Shown here: positions 1-7,638 of the stretch, one piece after another
Numbering within the stretch: the stretch's first letter is position 1
Layout of the letters: each line of letters starts with the position of its first letter
DNA from: Marixanthotalea marina
GTDB lineage: Bacteria; Bacteroidota; Bacteroidia; Flavobacteriales; Flavobacteriaceae
Length of the DNA stretch: 64,000 nucleotides
Reading direction: 5' to 3'
Assembly: GCA_018883545.1 (NCBI GenBank)
Contig: JAHLEH010000001.1
Span: 310,001-374,000, forward strand
The notes under the pieces: model-generated
The model's input: only the letters and a program-made list of their open reading frames with translations
What the model was told of the DNA's origin: nothing
Database searches by the model: none
Made by a program: the position numbers and the translations under genes

Positions 1-983
1 TTTACCGCTTTAAATTTTTGTGGCTTGCCTAACCAACCAGATTTAGAAATGTATTCCTTTTCTACATTGATAACCTCTAACAAAGGCGGTTTAGCATACA
101 GTTTTTTATGCTTTTCGGCACGTTTTTCAGGAGTTACAATTTCGGTTGAGGTTGTATTGTTTAGATAATCCTGTATGGTAGGCAATTGCTTTAATCGTGT
201 ATTTAAAGAAGGCCTTGAATTAATAAGTGCTTTGGTATAATTGTTTTGGGGATCATTAAATATTTCTTGAACCTTACCTTGCTCCACGATTTCACCTTTG
301 TACATTACCAGAACCCGATTGGCAATTTCTGAAATCAAAGCCAAATCGTGTGTAATGAAAATGATGCTCATTTTTGTTTTGGTCTGCAATTCCTTTAATA
401 ATTCAATGATATTTTTTTGAACGGTTACATCGAGTGCTGTGGTTGGTTCATCGGCAATTAAAATATCGGGTTTACAAGCAATAGACATGGCAATCATAAC
501 GCGTTGTTTTTGGCCTCCTGAAATTTCATGTGGATATGCATCGAAAACACGGGTCGGATCGGGTAATTTTACTTGTTCGAATAACGCCAGGGTTTCTACC
601 TTCACTTCTTTTTTAGAAAGATTCTCATGTTTCAACAACATTTCCTGAACCTGTTTGCCACAGGTCATGGAAGGGTTTAAGGAGCTCATGGGTTCTTGAA
701 AAATCATCGCTATTTTTTTGCCCCGAATGGATTGAAATTCTTTGGAAGATAAGCTGGTTAAGTCTGAACTATTATATAGAATTTGCCCAGAATTTATAGT
801 GCTTATTTTTTTTGGAAGCAACCCTAAAATGGCCAAAGAAGATACCGATTTCCCTGAGCCTGATTCGCCAACAATGCCTAATATTTCATTTTCATATAAG
901 CTATATGAAATGTAATGGATTACTTCATTTTTGCCAAACGAGATGGACAGGTTTTCAATATTTAAAATCGGTTTATTTGCCAT
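1..983 (-). CDS. Oligopeptide ABC transporter ATP-binding protein (partial, probable DppD-DppF fusion)
   Basis: The 5' part of an ABC transporter ATPase gene that runs off the left edge; about 327 residues are visible. The Walker A motif GESGSGKS lies at residues 39-46, followed by the signature SGGQKQR and Walker B with DEPTTALDVT. After the first ATPase domain comes a linker and a second start-like segment (LEVINVEKEY), which suggests the two-domain fusion seen for dipeptide/oligopeptide (Dpp/Opp) importers. The ATG overlaps the stop of the upstream exonuclease gene by one base (TAATG), so the two genes are translationally coupled. The substrate cannot be read from the sequence. Confidence 0.88.
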   Translation of the reverse strand, partial: MANKPILNIENLSISFGKNEVIHYISYSLYENEILGIVGESGSGKSVSSLAILGLLPKKISTINSGQILYNSSDLTSLSSKEFQSIRGKKIAMIFQEPMSSLNPSMTCGKQVQEMLLKHENLSKKEVKVETLALFEQVKLPDPTRVFDAYPHEISGGQKQRVMIAMSIACKPDILIADEPTTALDVTVQKNIIELLKELQTKTKMSIIFITHDLALISEIANRVLVMYKGEIVEQGKVQEIFNDPQNNYTKALINSRPSLNTRLKQLPTIQDYLNNTTSTEIVTPEKRAEKHKKLYAKPPLLEVINVEKEYISKSGWLGKPQKFKAV

Positions 984-1699
984 TAAATATGTATGATTTC
1001 ATGGTCGTTTAAAATAGCGTCACCGCGTAAGCGCAAAAATATTTGAGCAACGGCCACCGTATCTTTTTCACAGTATGTAATAATTCTATCGATATCATTT
1101 TCTTCATAATACACCCTGTAAACCTCGCTGCCATCTATGTCGTCCTTAGGTGACGGAATGCCCAAAACATTGGTAAGCAATTTTAAGGAGGTATAGGTTT
1201 TGTAATCGCCAAATTTCCAAAGTTCTAAGGTATCCAAATGCGGAACTTCCCAAGGTTTTTTACCAAAAAGATTAAGTTTATAAGGAAGTTCGATGTTGTT
1301 GATTATCATTCTGCGGGCAATATATGGAAAGTCGAACTCCTTACCGTTATGGGCACAGAGCAAATGTTTTGTTTCACTGAAATGGGAAATGAGAAGGTTT
1401 TTAAAATCTTTTAAAATGGTGACTTCATCTCCATAAAAGGACGTCACCCTAAATTGTCGATTTTCTTCACTTTGAATTTTAAAATACCCCACCGAAATAC
1501 AGATTATTTTACCAAATTCGGCCCAAATACCGGCACGTTCATAGAAATCCTCGGCACTTTCGTCCTCTTTTCGTTGGTATTGCGATTTAAGTTCCCAAAG
1601 GGCTTGTTTGGTTTCATCTAGATTTGAAAAAGTGGGGAGTTCTGGAACGGTTTCTATGTCCAGGAATAATATATTTTCAAGGTTCAATTTACTAATCAT
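983..1699 (-). CDS. Predicted 3'-5' exonuclease, PolB-like DEDD family
   Basis: A 238-residue cytoplasmic protein of the DnaQ-like fold, most like the family annotated as predicted 3'-5' exonuclease related to the PolB proofreading domain. The three exonuclease motifs are present: DIET (D14, E16), HNGKEFDFP (D123) and YCEKD (Y209, D213). These acidic residues bind the two catalytic metals in the DEDDy class. The length covers the exonuclease domain alone, so it is not a polymerase. The start overlaps the end of the upstream serine hydrolase gene by 8 bases, and the stop overlaps the ABC ATPase start, which suggests one transcript. The DNA repair role is inferred from the family. Confidence 0.85.
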   Translation of the reverse strand: MISKLNLENILFLDIETVPELPTFSNLDETKQALWELKSQYQRKEDESAEDFYERAGIWAEFGKIICISVGYFKIQSEENRQFRVTSFYGDEVTILKDFKNLLISHFSETKHLLCAHNGKEFDFPYIARRMIINNIELPYKLNLFGKKPWEVPHLDTLELWKFGDYKTYTSLKLLTNVLGIPSPKDDIDGSEVYRVYYEENDIDRIITYCEKDTVAVAQIFLRLRGDAILNDHEIIHI

Positions 1700-2840
1700 T
1701 TTCTAGCATTTTATAAGCTTCTTCAATATATAGGGTAATATCGTTAGTGAATCTTCCAATACCATTCTCAGGCGATTTTCTATGCCCCAAACGCACTATG
1801 ATTATATTGTCGTTTGGCTCAACAAATACGTATTGCCCTAGATGGCCTCGCATCATAAAAAAGTGTTTGTTGCCTATATCCTTTAGCCACCAACCATAAC
1901 CGTACTGTGGACTTTCCTTAAAACGTGGGGTAATGGATTTTACCACAAAGGCTGAATCTAATATCTGTTCGCTGTTCCATTTGCCATAATCTTTATAAAG
2001 TTTTCCAAAACGGGCAAAATCTTTAGCGTTACTAGAAATGCAGCAAAATGCTTTGGCTAAACGGTGGTCTTCATCATCGAGTTCCCAAAGCGCATTTTCT
2101 GTAGCCCCCATTGGTTTCCAGAATGTTTCAGAAAGGTAATCAGCCAAAGGTTTTTCGGTGGCTTTTTGAATAATCATGCCCAGTAATTGGGTATTACCGC
2201 TTAAATATTCAAATGATTTGCCGGGCTCTTTTACAATTTTTTGATTTAAAATGGTTTGTTCTAAATCGGCTGCATAATTGGCGCGTGCAGTTACAGAAAA
2301 AGGCCCCGTGTAATTCTCTACCCAATCAAGACCTGATGCCATGGAGGCCAAATCGCCCACAGTAGTATTGGCATAACTGTATTCGGGATAAAAATCACTT
2401 ATTGGTTGGTCTAATCCCTTTATATGGCCTTGCATAATGGCTTTACCGAGTAGCGAAGTGGTAATACTTTTGGCCATAGAAAAAGAGTTGGTTTTCGATT
2501 CTGCATTAAAGCCGTCATAATATTTTTCAAACCAAACACTGTCATTTTTTATAATTACAAAAGCTATGGTGCCCCAATCTTGATTGGCTTTTTTGAGTTC
2601 TTCGGTTTCGTCAACGGTATTATAATCCTTATGAATGGGCCAAGGCTGCGGATTATTTCCTTTTTTAATAGTGTCGTTTTCAAAATAAGGGTAATCGTCA
2701 ATAAAAGCTGTGGTATGGCCAGTGAAGTAAACAATGCGGGCTCCTCTTAAAATGTAGCCATAGCCGGTAATGTAAAGTAAAATGATAATAATGGCAATAC
2801 TAAGAATAATCCATTTAAGGAGTTTGATTAAAAATTTCAT
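1692..2840 (-). CDS. Membrane-anchored serine hydrolase, class C beta-lactamase fold
   Basis: A 382-residue protein with one N-terminal hydrophobic segment (about residues 8-27), then a periplasmic or surface domain of the beta-lactamase/penicillin-binding (AmpC-like) fold. The nucleophile motif SxxK is S121-MA-K124, and a YLSGN segment near residue 212 supplies the tyrosine expected for the second motif. Proteins of this type are usually esterases, peptidases or transpeptidase-like enzymes rather than true beta-lactamases, and the substrate cannot be read here. It follows the TetR gene by about 50 bp on the same strand and may be co-transcribed with it. Confidence 0.85.
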   Translation of the reverse strand: MKFLIKLLKWIILSIAIIIILLYITGYGYILRGARIVYFTGHTTAFIDDYPYFENDTIKKGNNPQPWPIHKDYNTVDETEELKKANQDWGTIAFVIIKNDSVWFEKYYDGFNAESKTNSFSMAKSITTSLLGKAIMQGHIKGLDQPISDFYPEYSYANTTVGDLASMASGLDWVENYTGPFSVTARANYAADLEQTILNQKIVKEPGKSFEYLSGNTQLLGMIIQKATEKPLADYLSETFWKPMGATENALWELDDEDHRLAKAFCCISSNAKDFARFGKLYKDYGKWNSEQILDSAFVVKSITPRFKESPQYGYGWWLKDIGNKHFFMMRGHLGQYVFVEPNDNIIIVRLGHRKSPENGIGRFTNDITLYIEEAYKMLEND

Positions 2841-2889
2841 TACAAGTATTCTTTAACAGAACTAAATATAGTAATAAAATTATAAGCAC

Positions 2890-3495
2890 CTACGCCTTTT
2901 TAAAAATGGACTCGAGTATATTGTTCAGTCCCCAAGCCAATGATTTTTTTGCTTCTTCATTAGTTAAATTACACACATCCTTGCAAGCAATTATGGCTTC
3001 AATACCCATGAGCGAGGTTGCTACAGTGATTAAATGGTTGTAAACATCACTACCCAATTCATTTTTATAAGGAATTAAGGCTAATTTTAATGAAGCAGTC
3101 CTTCGAGAGCCACGCAAAGACTCTTTTTTATTTGAAACATCTTCTTTTAAATAAATACTTAGGTATTTCCTAAAAGCGGGTTCGTTGTTTATGGCTAAAT
3201 CATTGAAATAATTTTGAATGTATAAAATACGTTCGATGATTGGAAGGTCTTTAGTGTTTTGGAAAATAGACTCAGTAGAATGTGTATATATGTCCAAACC
3301 AGCTTCTGAACATAATATATCTATATTTGAAAAATAACGATATATGGTAGCTCTCGATATGTTGGAAGCTTTTGCAACATCTTCAAGAGTTAAGCTTTTG
3401 CCCTGTTGCAATAGTTCTTTGGTTGTGTCCAGAATTTTGCGGCGTGTTTTCTGTTTTTGGTTTGAACGGCCTGTTTCTAATGAAATATTACTCAT
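2890..3495 (-). CDS. TetR/AcrR family transcriptional regulator
   Basis: A 201-residue regulator. The N-terminal helix-turn-helix lies at about residues 17-62 (KILDTTKELL, then LEDVAKASNISRATIYRYF). The C-terminal half is an all-helical ligand/dimerization domain with no obvious relative. It is transcribed divergently from a small cupin gene; the start codon lies inside a TGAGA-N6-TCTTA inverted repeat (3495-3510), and a matching TGAGA-N6-TCTCA lies at the cupin promoter. This fits an autoregulated repressor controlling the cupin and perhaps the serine hydrolase downstream. Confidence 0.9.
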   Translation of the reverse strand: MSNISLETGRSNQKQKTRRKILDTTKELLQQGKSLTLEDVAKASNISRATIYRYFSNIDILCSEAGLDIYTHSTESIFQNTKDLPIIERILYIQNYFNDLAINNEPAFRKYLSIYLKEDVSNKKESLRGSRRTASLKLALIPYKNELGSDVYNHLITVATSLMGIEAIIACKDVCNLTNEEAKKSLAWGLNNILESIFKKA

Positions 3496-3510
3496 GAGAC
3501 AAATATCTTA
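3495..3510. promoter_or_regulatory. Candidate TetR operator 1
   Basis: Inverted repeat TGAGA-N6-TCTTA that overlaps the tetR start codon. It has the same half-site, spacing and total length as a second repeat 52 bp away at the cupin promoter. Two matching palindromes between divergent genes are the usual arrangement for TetR-family autoregulation. Binding itself is inferred. Confidence 0.5.
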
Positions 3511-3538
3511 TAAATATTTGAGGATACAAAATTAATTC

Positions 3539-3546
3539 TATATTTG
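3539..3546 (+). promoter_or_regulatory. Bacteroidota-type promoter of the cupin gene
   Basis: TATATTTG matches the Bacteroidota -7 consensus TAnnTTTG, with TTG 18 bp upstream at 3518-3520 as a -33 element. A transcript starting here would begin downstream of the GTG at 3546, so the cupin start is the ATG at 3567. Candidate operator 2 directly abuts the -7 element. Confidence 0.5.
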
Positions 3547-3562
3547 TGAGACGAAAATCTCA
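3547..3562. promoter_or_regulatory. Candidate TetR operator 2
   Basis: Perfect 5-bp inverted repeat TGAGA-CGAAAA-TCTCA directly after the -7 element of the cupin promoter, where a bound repressor would block transcription initiation. It matches the repeat at 3495-3510 in sequence and spacing. Confidence 0.55.
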
Positions 3563-3566
3563 TAAA

Positions 3567-4001
3567 ATGAAAAAAGCAAACACTAAATGGGTTTTAGGCC
3601 ATAAAGTAACGCTACATGATACATCTGGCGATTACGATTTGGCTTTTGGTGAAACGCCAGCTGGAGTACCTGGGCCACCACCGCACTTACATGAAAATTT
3701 CACAGAAAGTTTTTTAATTACCGAAGGTGAAATGGAATTTTTTGTTAACGGTAAGGTTATCGTTTTAAAAGCGGGGGAGAGCATAAATCTACCCCAAAAC
3801 ACACTCCACACATTCAGCAATAAAAGTGATAGTGCATGTAAGTGGGTTAATATTCACAGTCCTAAAGGTTTTAGACAGTTTTTTGAAACGGTCGGTATTT
3901 CAGAAGACACTGAAAACAGTCAGCAAAACTCTGTCAGCGAAGCTATAATTAATGAAGTGATGGGAACTGCAGCTAATTATGATATGTTAATTAAGATTTA
4001 A
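3567..4001 (+). CDS. Small cupin-domain protein
   Basis: A single-domain cupin of about 144 residues. The first cupin motif (GPPPHLHENFTESFLITEGEMEFFVNG) carries the metal-type His/Glu ligands H-x-H and E. The second motif (LPQNTLHTFSN) supplies the last histidine. Such small cupins can be quercetinase-like enzymes or sugar/ligand binding proteins; the substrate is not evident. The ATG at 3567 is preferred over the in-frame GTG at 3546, because that GTG is the last base triplet of the promoter -7 element and operator. It is convergent with the alkyltransferase gene, and the ends overlap by 4 bases. Confidence 0.8.
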   Translation: MKKANTKWVLGHKVTLHDTSGDYDLAFGETPAGVPGPPPHLHENFTESFLITEGEMEFFVNGKVIVLKAGESINLPQNTLHTFSNKSDSACKWVNIHSPKGFRQFFETVGISEDTENSQQNSVSEAIINEVMGTAANYDMLIKI

Positions 4002-4471
4002 AACAACGATTGTTGCTTATAGGGACTTTCGTGGTTTAGTAGCCACTCTTTACGGTGCAGACCACCAGCATAACCTGTTAAACTGCCATCGGTACCAATA
4101 ACACGGTGGCAGGGTACAATAATCCATAACGGATTTTTAGCATTGGCGTTGGCTACGGCACGAATGGTTTTAACATCACCCAATTGCTTGGCTAAATCAA
4201 GGTAAGAAACCGTTTTTCCATACGGAATATTTTGTAGCATGGCCCATATTTTTTTCTGAAATGGCGTCCCTTGGGGATTTAATTTTAAGTTGAAATTTTT
4301 TCGAATGCCTTGAAAATATTCCTGTAATTGATAGGCACAGTCTTCAAGCTCTATAGGGATGATATCTGTCGGGTTTTCATTGGAGTCAAGAACGGTAACA
4401 GTCGTTATGCCATCTAAATCACCTTCAATTCTAGTGAAGCCCAAAGGTGTATTTATAATGCAGCTTTTCAT
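3998..4471 (-). CDS. ogt: Methylated-DNA--[protein]-cysteine S-methyltransferase
   Basis: A 157-residue suicide alkyltransferase that removes methyl groups from O6-methylguanine in DNA. The active-site motif PCHRV is at residues 120-124, with C121 as acceptor. The preceding helix-turn-helix segment (TVSYLDLAKQLGDVKTIRAVANANAKNP) carries the arginine finger. The length fits the stand-alone Ogt/AGT type without an Ada domain. The start overlaps the stop of the CNNM gene, so it is probably the last gene of that transcript. Confidence 0.93.
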   Translation of the reverse strand: MKSCIINTPLGFTRIEGDLDGITTVTVLDSNENPTDIIPIELEDCAYQLQEYFQGIRKNFNLKLNPQGTPFQKKIWAMLQNIPYGKTVSYLDLAKQLGDVKTIRAVANANAKNPLWIIVPCHRVIGTDGSLTGYAGGLHRKEWLLNHESPYKQQSLF

Positions 4472-5589
4472 CAGTTAATTTCTTTTGTGTCATCGTAAAG
4501 CCCTAAGTTCCTTGCCCGTGTTTCCCAGCTTTTTCTGGCCAGTAATTGTAAGTCGGCCACATTATCGGTTTCATCCATTATTTCCAAACCAAGCAATGTT
4601 TCTATAACATCTTCTTGGGTAACCAAACCGCTCACGCTTCCATATTCATCAACCACTAAAGCCATTTGGTTTTTACTTTCAATAAGTTTTTCAAACAAAT
4701 CTGGTATGGGCAAACTACGGCTAACAATTATAATACTGCGCTTTATATCGGATAATTTTTTATGTCCGTTATCAAAAGCCATTTCCTTGAATACGTCATT
4801 TTTTAAAACCAGACCTGTAATATTATCTGGGTCGTTTGTGTATACGGGAATTCTTGAAAATCTTATATTATGGTTTTCCTTAAAAAAATCGGAAATGGTC
4901 ATTTTTTCGCTTTCGGTTTTTATAACCGTTCGCGGTGTCATAATGTCTTTGGCTTTAATTGTTTTAAAGTTTAAAAGATTCTTTATGACCTTGCTTTCGG
5001 ATTCGTGGAACACCCCTTCTTCATGGGCTATATCGGTCATGGCCATAAAGCTTTCCCTGCTTAAAATACTGGCGTGCGATTTACCTCCTATGAGTTTGGT
5101 TGTAAGTTGAAGCAGCCACAAAATACCTGTCCATTTCAATGGGAAAATCAAAATAAGCAATGTTTTTGCCGTAAAGTTGGTAAGCTGTTTCCAATAGGTA
5201 GCTCCAATGGTTTTCGGAATGATTTCTGAAGCTACCAATATTAAAACTGTCATTACAGACGAAACAACACCTACCATTAAATCTTCTGTAAGGCGAATAC
5301 CTAAAACGGTATGGGTTGTATTTCCATACATTTCGGCGTAAGCAGCCTTGGCTTGTACACCAACTAAAATCGCACCAACGGTGTGTGCAATAGTATTTAG
5401 GGTAAGTATGGCAATAAGAGGCCTATCAATATCTTGTTTAAATGTTTCTAGAGTTGTGGCATAAGCCTTTCCTTCCTTTTTTTTAAGGTTGATAAAAGTA
5501 GGAGTTACACTAAGTAATACCGCTTCTAAAATGGAACATAAAAAAGAAAAGAAAATAGATATAAGTGCATAAACAATGAGTAGAGCCAT
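4471..5589 (-). CDS. CNNM/CBS-domain membrane protein (hemolysin/CorC-like)
   Basis: A 372-residue protein with an N-terminal CNNM transmembrane domain (hydrophobic segments at roughly residues 1-25, 55-80, 100-125 and 135-160), followed by a CBS pair (about residues 205-340) including the typical VVDEYGSVSGLVTQEDVIETLLG motif. Relatives act in magnesium/cobalt efflux or sensing, and some are labelled hemolysin by old homology. The usual C-terminal transporter-associated domain is absent or very short, so this is a short-type member. It lies 23 bp downstream of hemB and directly upstream of ogt on the same strand. Confidence 0.87.
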   Translation of the reverse strand: MALLIVYALISIFFSFLCSILEAVLLSVTPTFINLKKKEGKAYATTLETFKQDIDRPLIAILTLNTIAHTVGAILVGVQAKAAYAEMYGNTTHTVLGIRLTEDLMVGVVSSVMTVLILVASEIIPKTIGATYWKQLTNFTAKTLLILIFPLKWTGILWLLQLTTKLIGGKSHASILSRESFMAMTDIAHEEGVFHESESKVIKNLLNFKTIKAKDIMTPRTVIKTESEKMTISDFFKENHNIRFSRIPVYTNDPDNITGLVLKNDVFKEMAFDNGHKKLSDIKRSIIIVSRSLPIPDLFEKLIESKNQMALVVDEYGSVSGLVTQEDVIETLLGLEIMDETDNVADLQLLARKSWETRARNLGLYDDTKEIN

Positions 5590-5612
5590 ATAGGTTTTGG
5601 TTTTACGCTAAT

Positions 5613-6602
5613 TTACGAAATCAATTTTACAACATCCTTAGCAAAATAAGAAGCAATTATATCGGCTCCGGAACGTTTAATGGCGGTCACTTGCTCTAGT
5701 ATTACAGAATCATGATCTAGCCAACCTTTTTCGGCGGCGGCTTTTACCATGGCGTATTCGCCAGATACTTGGTAAACGGCCACTGGTACTTCTACATTGT
5801 TTTTAATTTCTCGAACAATATCTAAATAGCATAGGCCTGGTTTCACCATCACAATATCTGCACCTTCATTAATATCCATTTCAGTTTCACGGATAGCTTC
5901 AATACGATTGGCATAATCCATTTGGTAGGTTTTCTTGTCTTTAGGAACGTCGACCATATCTACAGGAGCAGAATCCAATGCATCGCGGAATGGCCCGTAA
6001 AAAGCAGAAGCATATTTTGCAGAATAGCTCATAATGCCTGTATTGATGAAGCCTTCACTTTCAAGTGCTTCGCGAATGGATAAAATGCGGCCATCCATCA
6101 TATCGCTTGGCGCTACAAAATCGGCACCCGCTTGAGCATGAGAAATGCTCATTTTGGCTAAAACCTCAGATGTGGCATCATTTACAACAATGCCGTTTTC
6201 TATAATACCATCATGGCCATAAGAAGAATAGGGGTCTAAAGCCACATCGGTCATGACCAACATATCCGGACAAGCATTTTTAACCGTTTTAATAGCACGT
6301 TGCATAAGTCCGTTAGGATTTAGAGCTTCGGTTCCCTTATTGTCTTTTAGGTTATCGGGTACTTTTACAAAAAGCAACACCGACTTTAATCCCAATTGCC
6401 AAAGTTCTTTGACTTCCTGTTCCAATAAATCCAAACTATAGCGATAGTAATTGGGCATGGAATTTATTTCTTCCTTAACGCCTTTGCCTTCAACCACAAA
6501 AAGGGGTACTAAAAAATCATTGGGAGATATAATGGTTTCGCGAACCAACGAACGTATGGCTTCGCTGGTTCTTAAACGTCTGTTTCTTCTTAGTGGGTAC
6601 AT
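5613..6602 (-). CDS. hemB: Delta-aminolevulinic acid dehydratase (porphobilinogen synthase)
   Basis: Cytoplasmic enzyme that condenses two 5-aminolevulinate molecules to porphobilinogen, the second committed step of heme synthesis. It has 329 residues, the normal length. The two Schiff-base lysines are visible in MSYSAKYASAFYGPF (K196) and DIVMVKPGLCYLD (K254). The metal loop reads DVALDPYSSYGHDG, with aspartates where zinc enzymes carry cysteines, which points to the magnesium-dependent class. It is the last heme gene of the minus-strand cluster, separated from hemF by a palindromic repeat. Confidence 0.96.
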   Translation of the reverse strand: MYPLRRNRRLRTSEAIRSLVRETIISPNDFLVPLFVVEGKGVKEEINSMPNYYRYSLDLLEQEVKELWQLGLKSVLLFVKVPDNLKDNKGTEALNPNGLMQRAIKTVKNACPDMLVMTDVALDPYSSYGHDGIIENGIVVNDATSEVLAKMSISHAQAGADFVAPSDMMDGRILSIREALESEGFINTGIMSYSAKYASAFYGPFRDALDSAPVDMVDVPKDKKTYQMDYANRIEAIRETEMDINEGADIVMVKPGLCYLDIVREIKNNVEVPVAVYQVSGEYAMVKAAAEKGWLDHDSVILEQVTAIKRSGADIIASYFAKDVVKLIS

Positions 6603-6622
6603 AGTATTTTATTTAATATTAT

Positions 6623-6721
6623 CAGTTCGAGTATTTCGATTTATCGAAATGTATCGAGAACTTTTAATAACTCAGTATAACTTCTCGATACAATTTTGCA
6701 AGACAAAATTACTCGAAGTGA
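6623..6721. repeat. REP-like palindromic element between hemF and hemB
   Basis: A compound palindrome. The outer arms CAGTTCGAGT (6623-6632) and ACTCGAAGTG (6711-6720) pair at 9 of 10 positions. The inner arms GTATCGAGAA (6651-6660) and TTCTCGATAC (6682-6691) pair perfectly. Two further hairpins are nested: ATTTCGAT-tt-ATCGAAAT (6633-6650) and AATTTTG/CAAAATT (near 6692-6710). The words resemble interspersed intergenic palindromes familiar in flavobacterial genomes. It fills most of the hemF-hemB gap and could act as a processing or attenuation element. Confidence 0.7.
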
Positions 6722-6732
6722 CACTAAATTAT

Positions 6733-7638
6733 TTATTTAATCCAATCTTTCGGATTTTTTAAAACATCCAATAATTTTTCTTCATCACTACCAGGCTCTG
6801 GATGATGGTCGTAAACCCACTGTACATGCGGGGGTAAACTCATTAATATGCTTTCTATACGGCCATTGGTTTTAAGTCCGAACAAGGTGCCTTTATCATG
6901 TACCAAATTAAACTCTACATAACGGCCACGACGGATTTCCTGCCATGTGCGCTGCGCTTCTGTATAAGGCAAGTCTTTACGTTTTTCAACAATGGGCACA
7001 TAGGCTTCCAAAAAACTGTTGCCAACATCGGTTACAAAGCTATACCAGTTTTCCATGGTAATGTTTTCCGTGGCTTTGCAATAATCGAAAAACAATCCAC
7101 CAATGCCACGTGCTTCGTTACGATGTGCATTGTAAAAATAATCGTCACAACGTTTTTTATACTCAGGATAAAACTCGGGGTTATGTTTATCGCAGGCTGT
7201 TTTACAGGTGTTATGAAAATGAATGGCATCTTCTTCAAACAGATAATAGGGCGTTAAATCCTGCCCGCCACCAAACCATTGGTCAACGATTGTGCCGCTT
7301 TCATCATACATTTCAAAATACCGCCAATTGGCGTGAACGGTTGGTACAAAAGGATTTTTGGGATGAATCACCAAACTCAAGCCACAGGCAAAAAAATCGA
7401 CATCACCCACTTTAAAATAGGCTTGCATCGATTTGGGCAATTTGCCATGAACGGCCGAGATATTTACGCCACCTTTTTCAAAAACATTTCCGTTTTCAAT
7501 CACGCGTGTACGACCGCCGCCACCTTCTGGGCGTTCCCATAAATCTTCTTTAAAATGTGCTTTACCATCAATCTTTTCAAGTCTTGACGTAATACTATCC
7601 TGTAGGTTTTCAATATATTTAAGAAACTTGTCTTTCAT
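6733..7638 (-). CDS. hemF: Oxygen-dependent coproporphyrinogen III oxidase
   Basis: A 301-residue cytoplasmic enzyme that oxidatively decarboxylates coproporphyrinogen III to protoporphyrinogen IX using O2. The family signature is clear: FGGGQDLTPYYLFEEDAIHFHN, YPEYKKRCDDYFYNAHRNEARGIGGLFFDYC, and GRYVEFNLVHDKGTLFGLKTNGRIESILMSLPP. The length is normal for HemF. The start lies 20 bp inside the nhaA coding end, implying translational coupling. Using the aerobic enzyme agrees with an oxygen-respiring host. Confidence 0.96.
   Translation of the reverse strand: MKDKFLKYIENLQDSITSRLEKIDGKAHFKEDLWERPEGGGGRTRVIENGNVFEKGGVNISAVHGKLPKSMQAYFKVGDVDFFACGLSLVIHPKNPFVPTVHANWRYFEMYDESGTIVDQWFGGGQDLTPYYLFEEDAIHFHNTCKTACDKHNPEFYPEYKKRCDDYFYNAHRNEARGIGGLFFDYCKATENITMENWYSFVTDVGNSFLEAYVPIVEKRKDLPYTEAQRTWQEIRRGRYVEFNLVHDKGTLFGLKTNGRIESILMSLPPHVQWVYDHHPEPGSDEEKLLDVLKNPKDWIK

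Noticed and set aside
1692-2840. Serine hydrolase as an antibiotic-resistance beta-lactamase
   Set aside because: The fold and SxxK motif fit, but the membrane anchor and the second-motif sequence are those of general esterase/peptidase relatives; no resistance claim can be made.
4471-5589. CNNM/CBS protein as a hemolysin
   Set aside because: The hemolysin label comes from old homology; the domain structure is that of a metal-transport-linked membrane protein.
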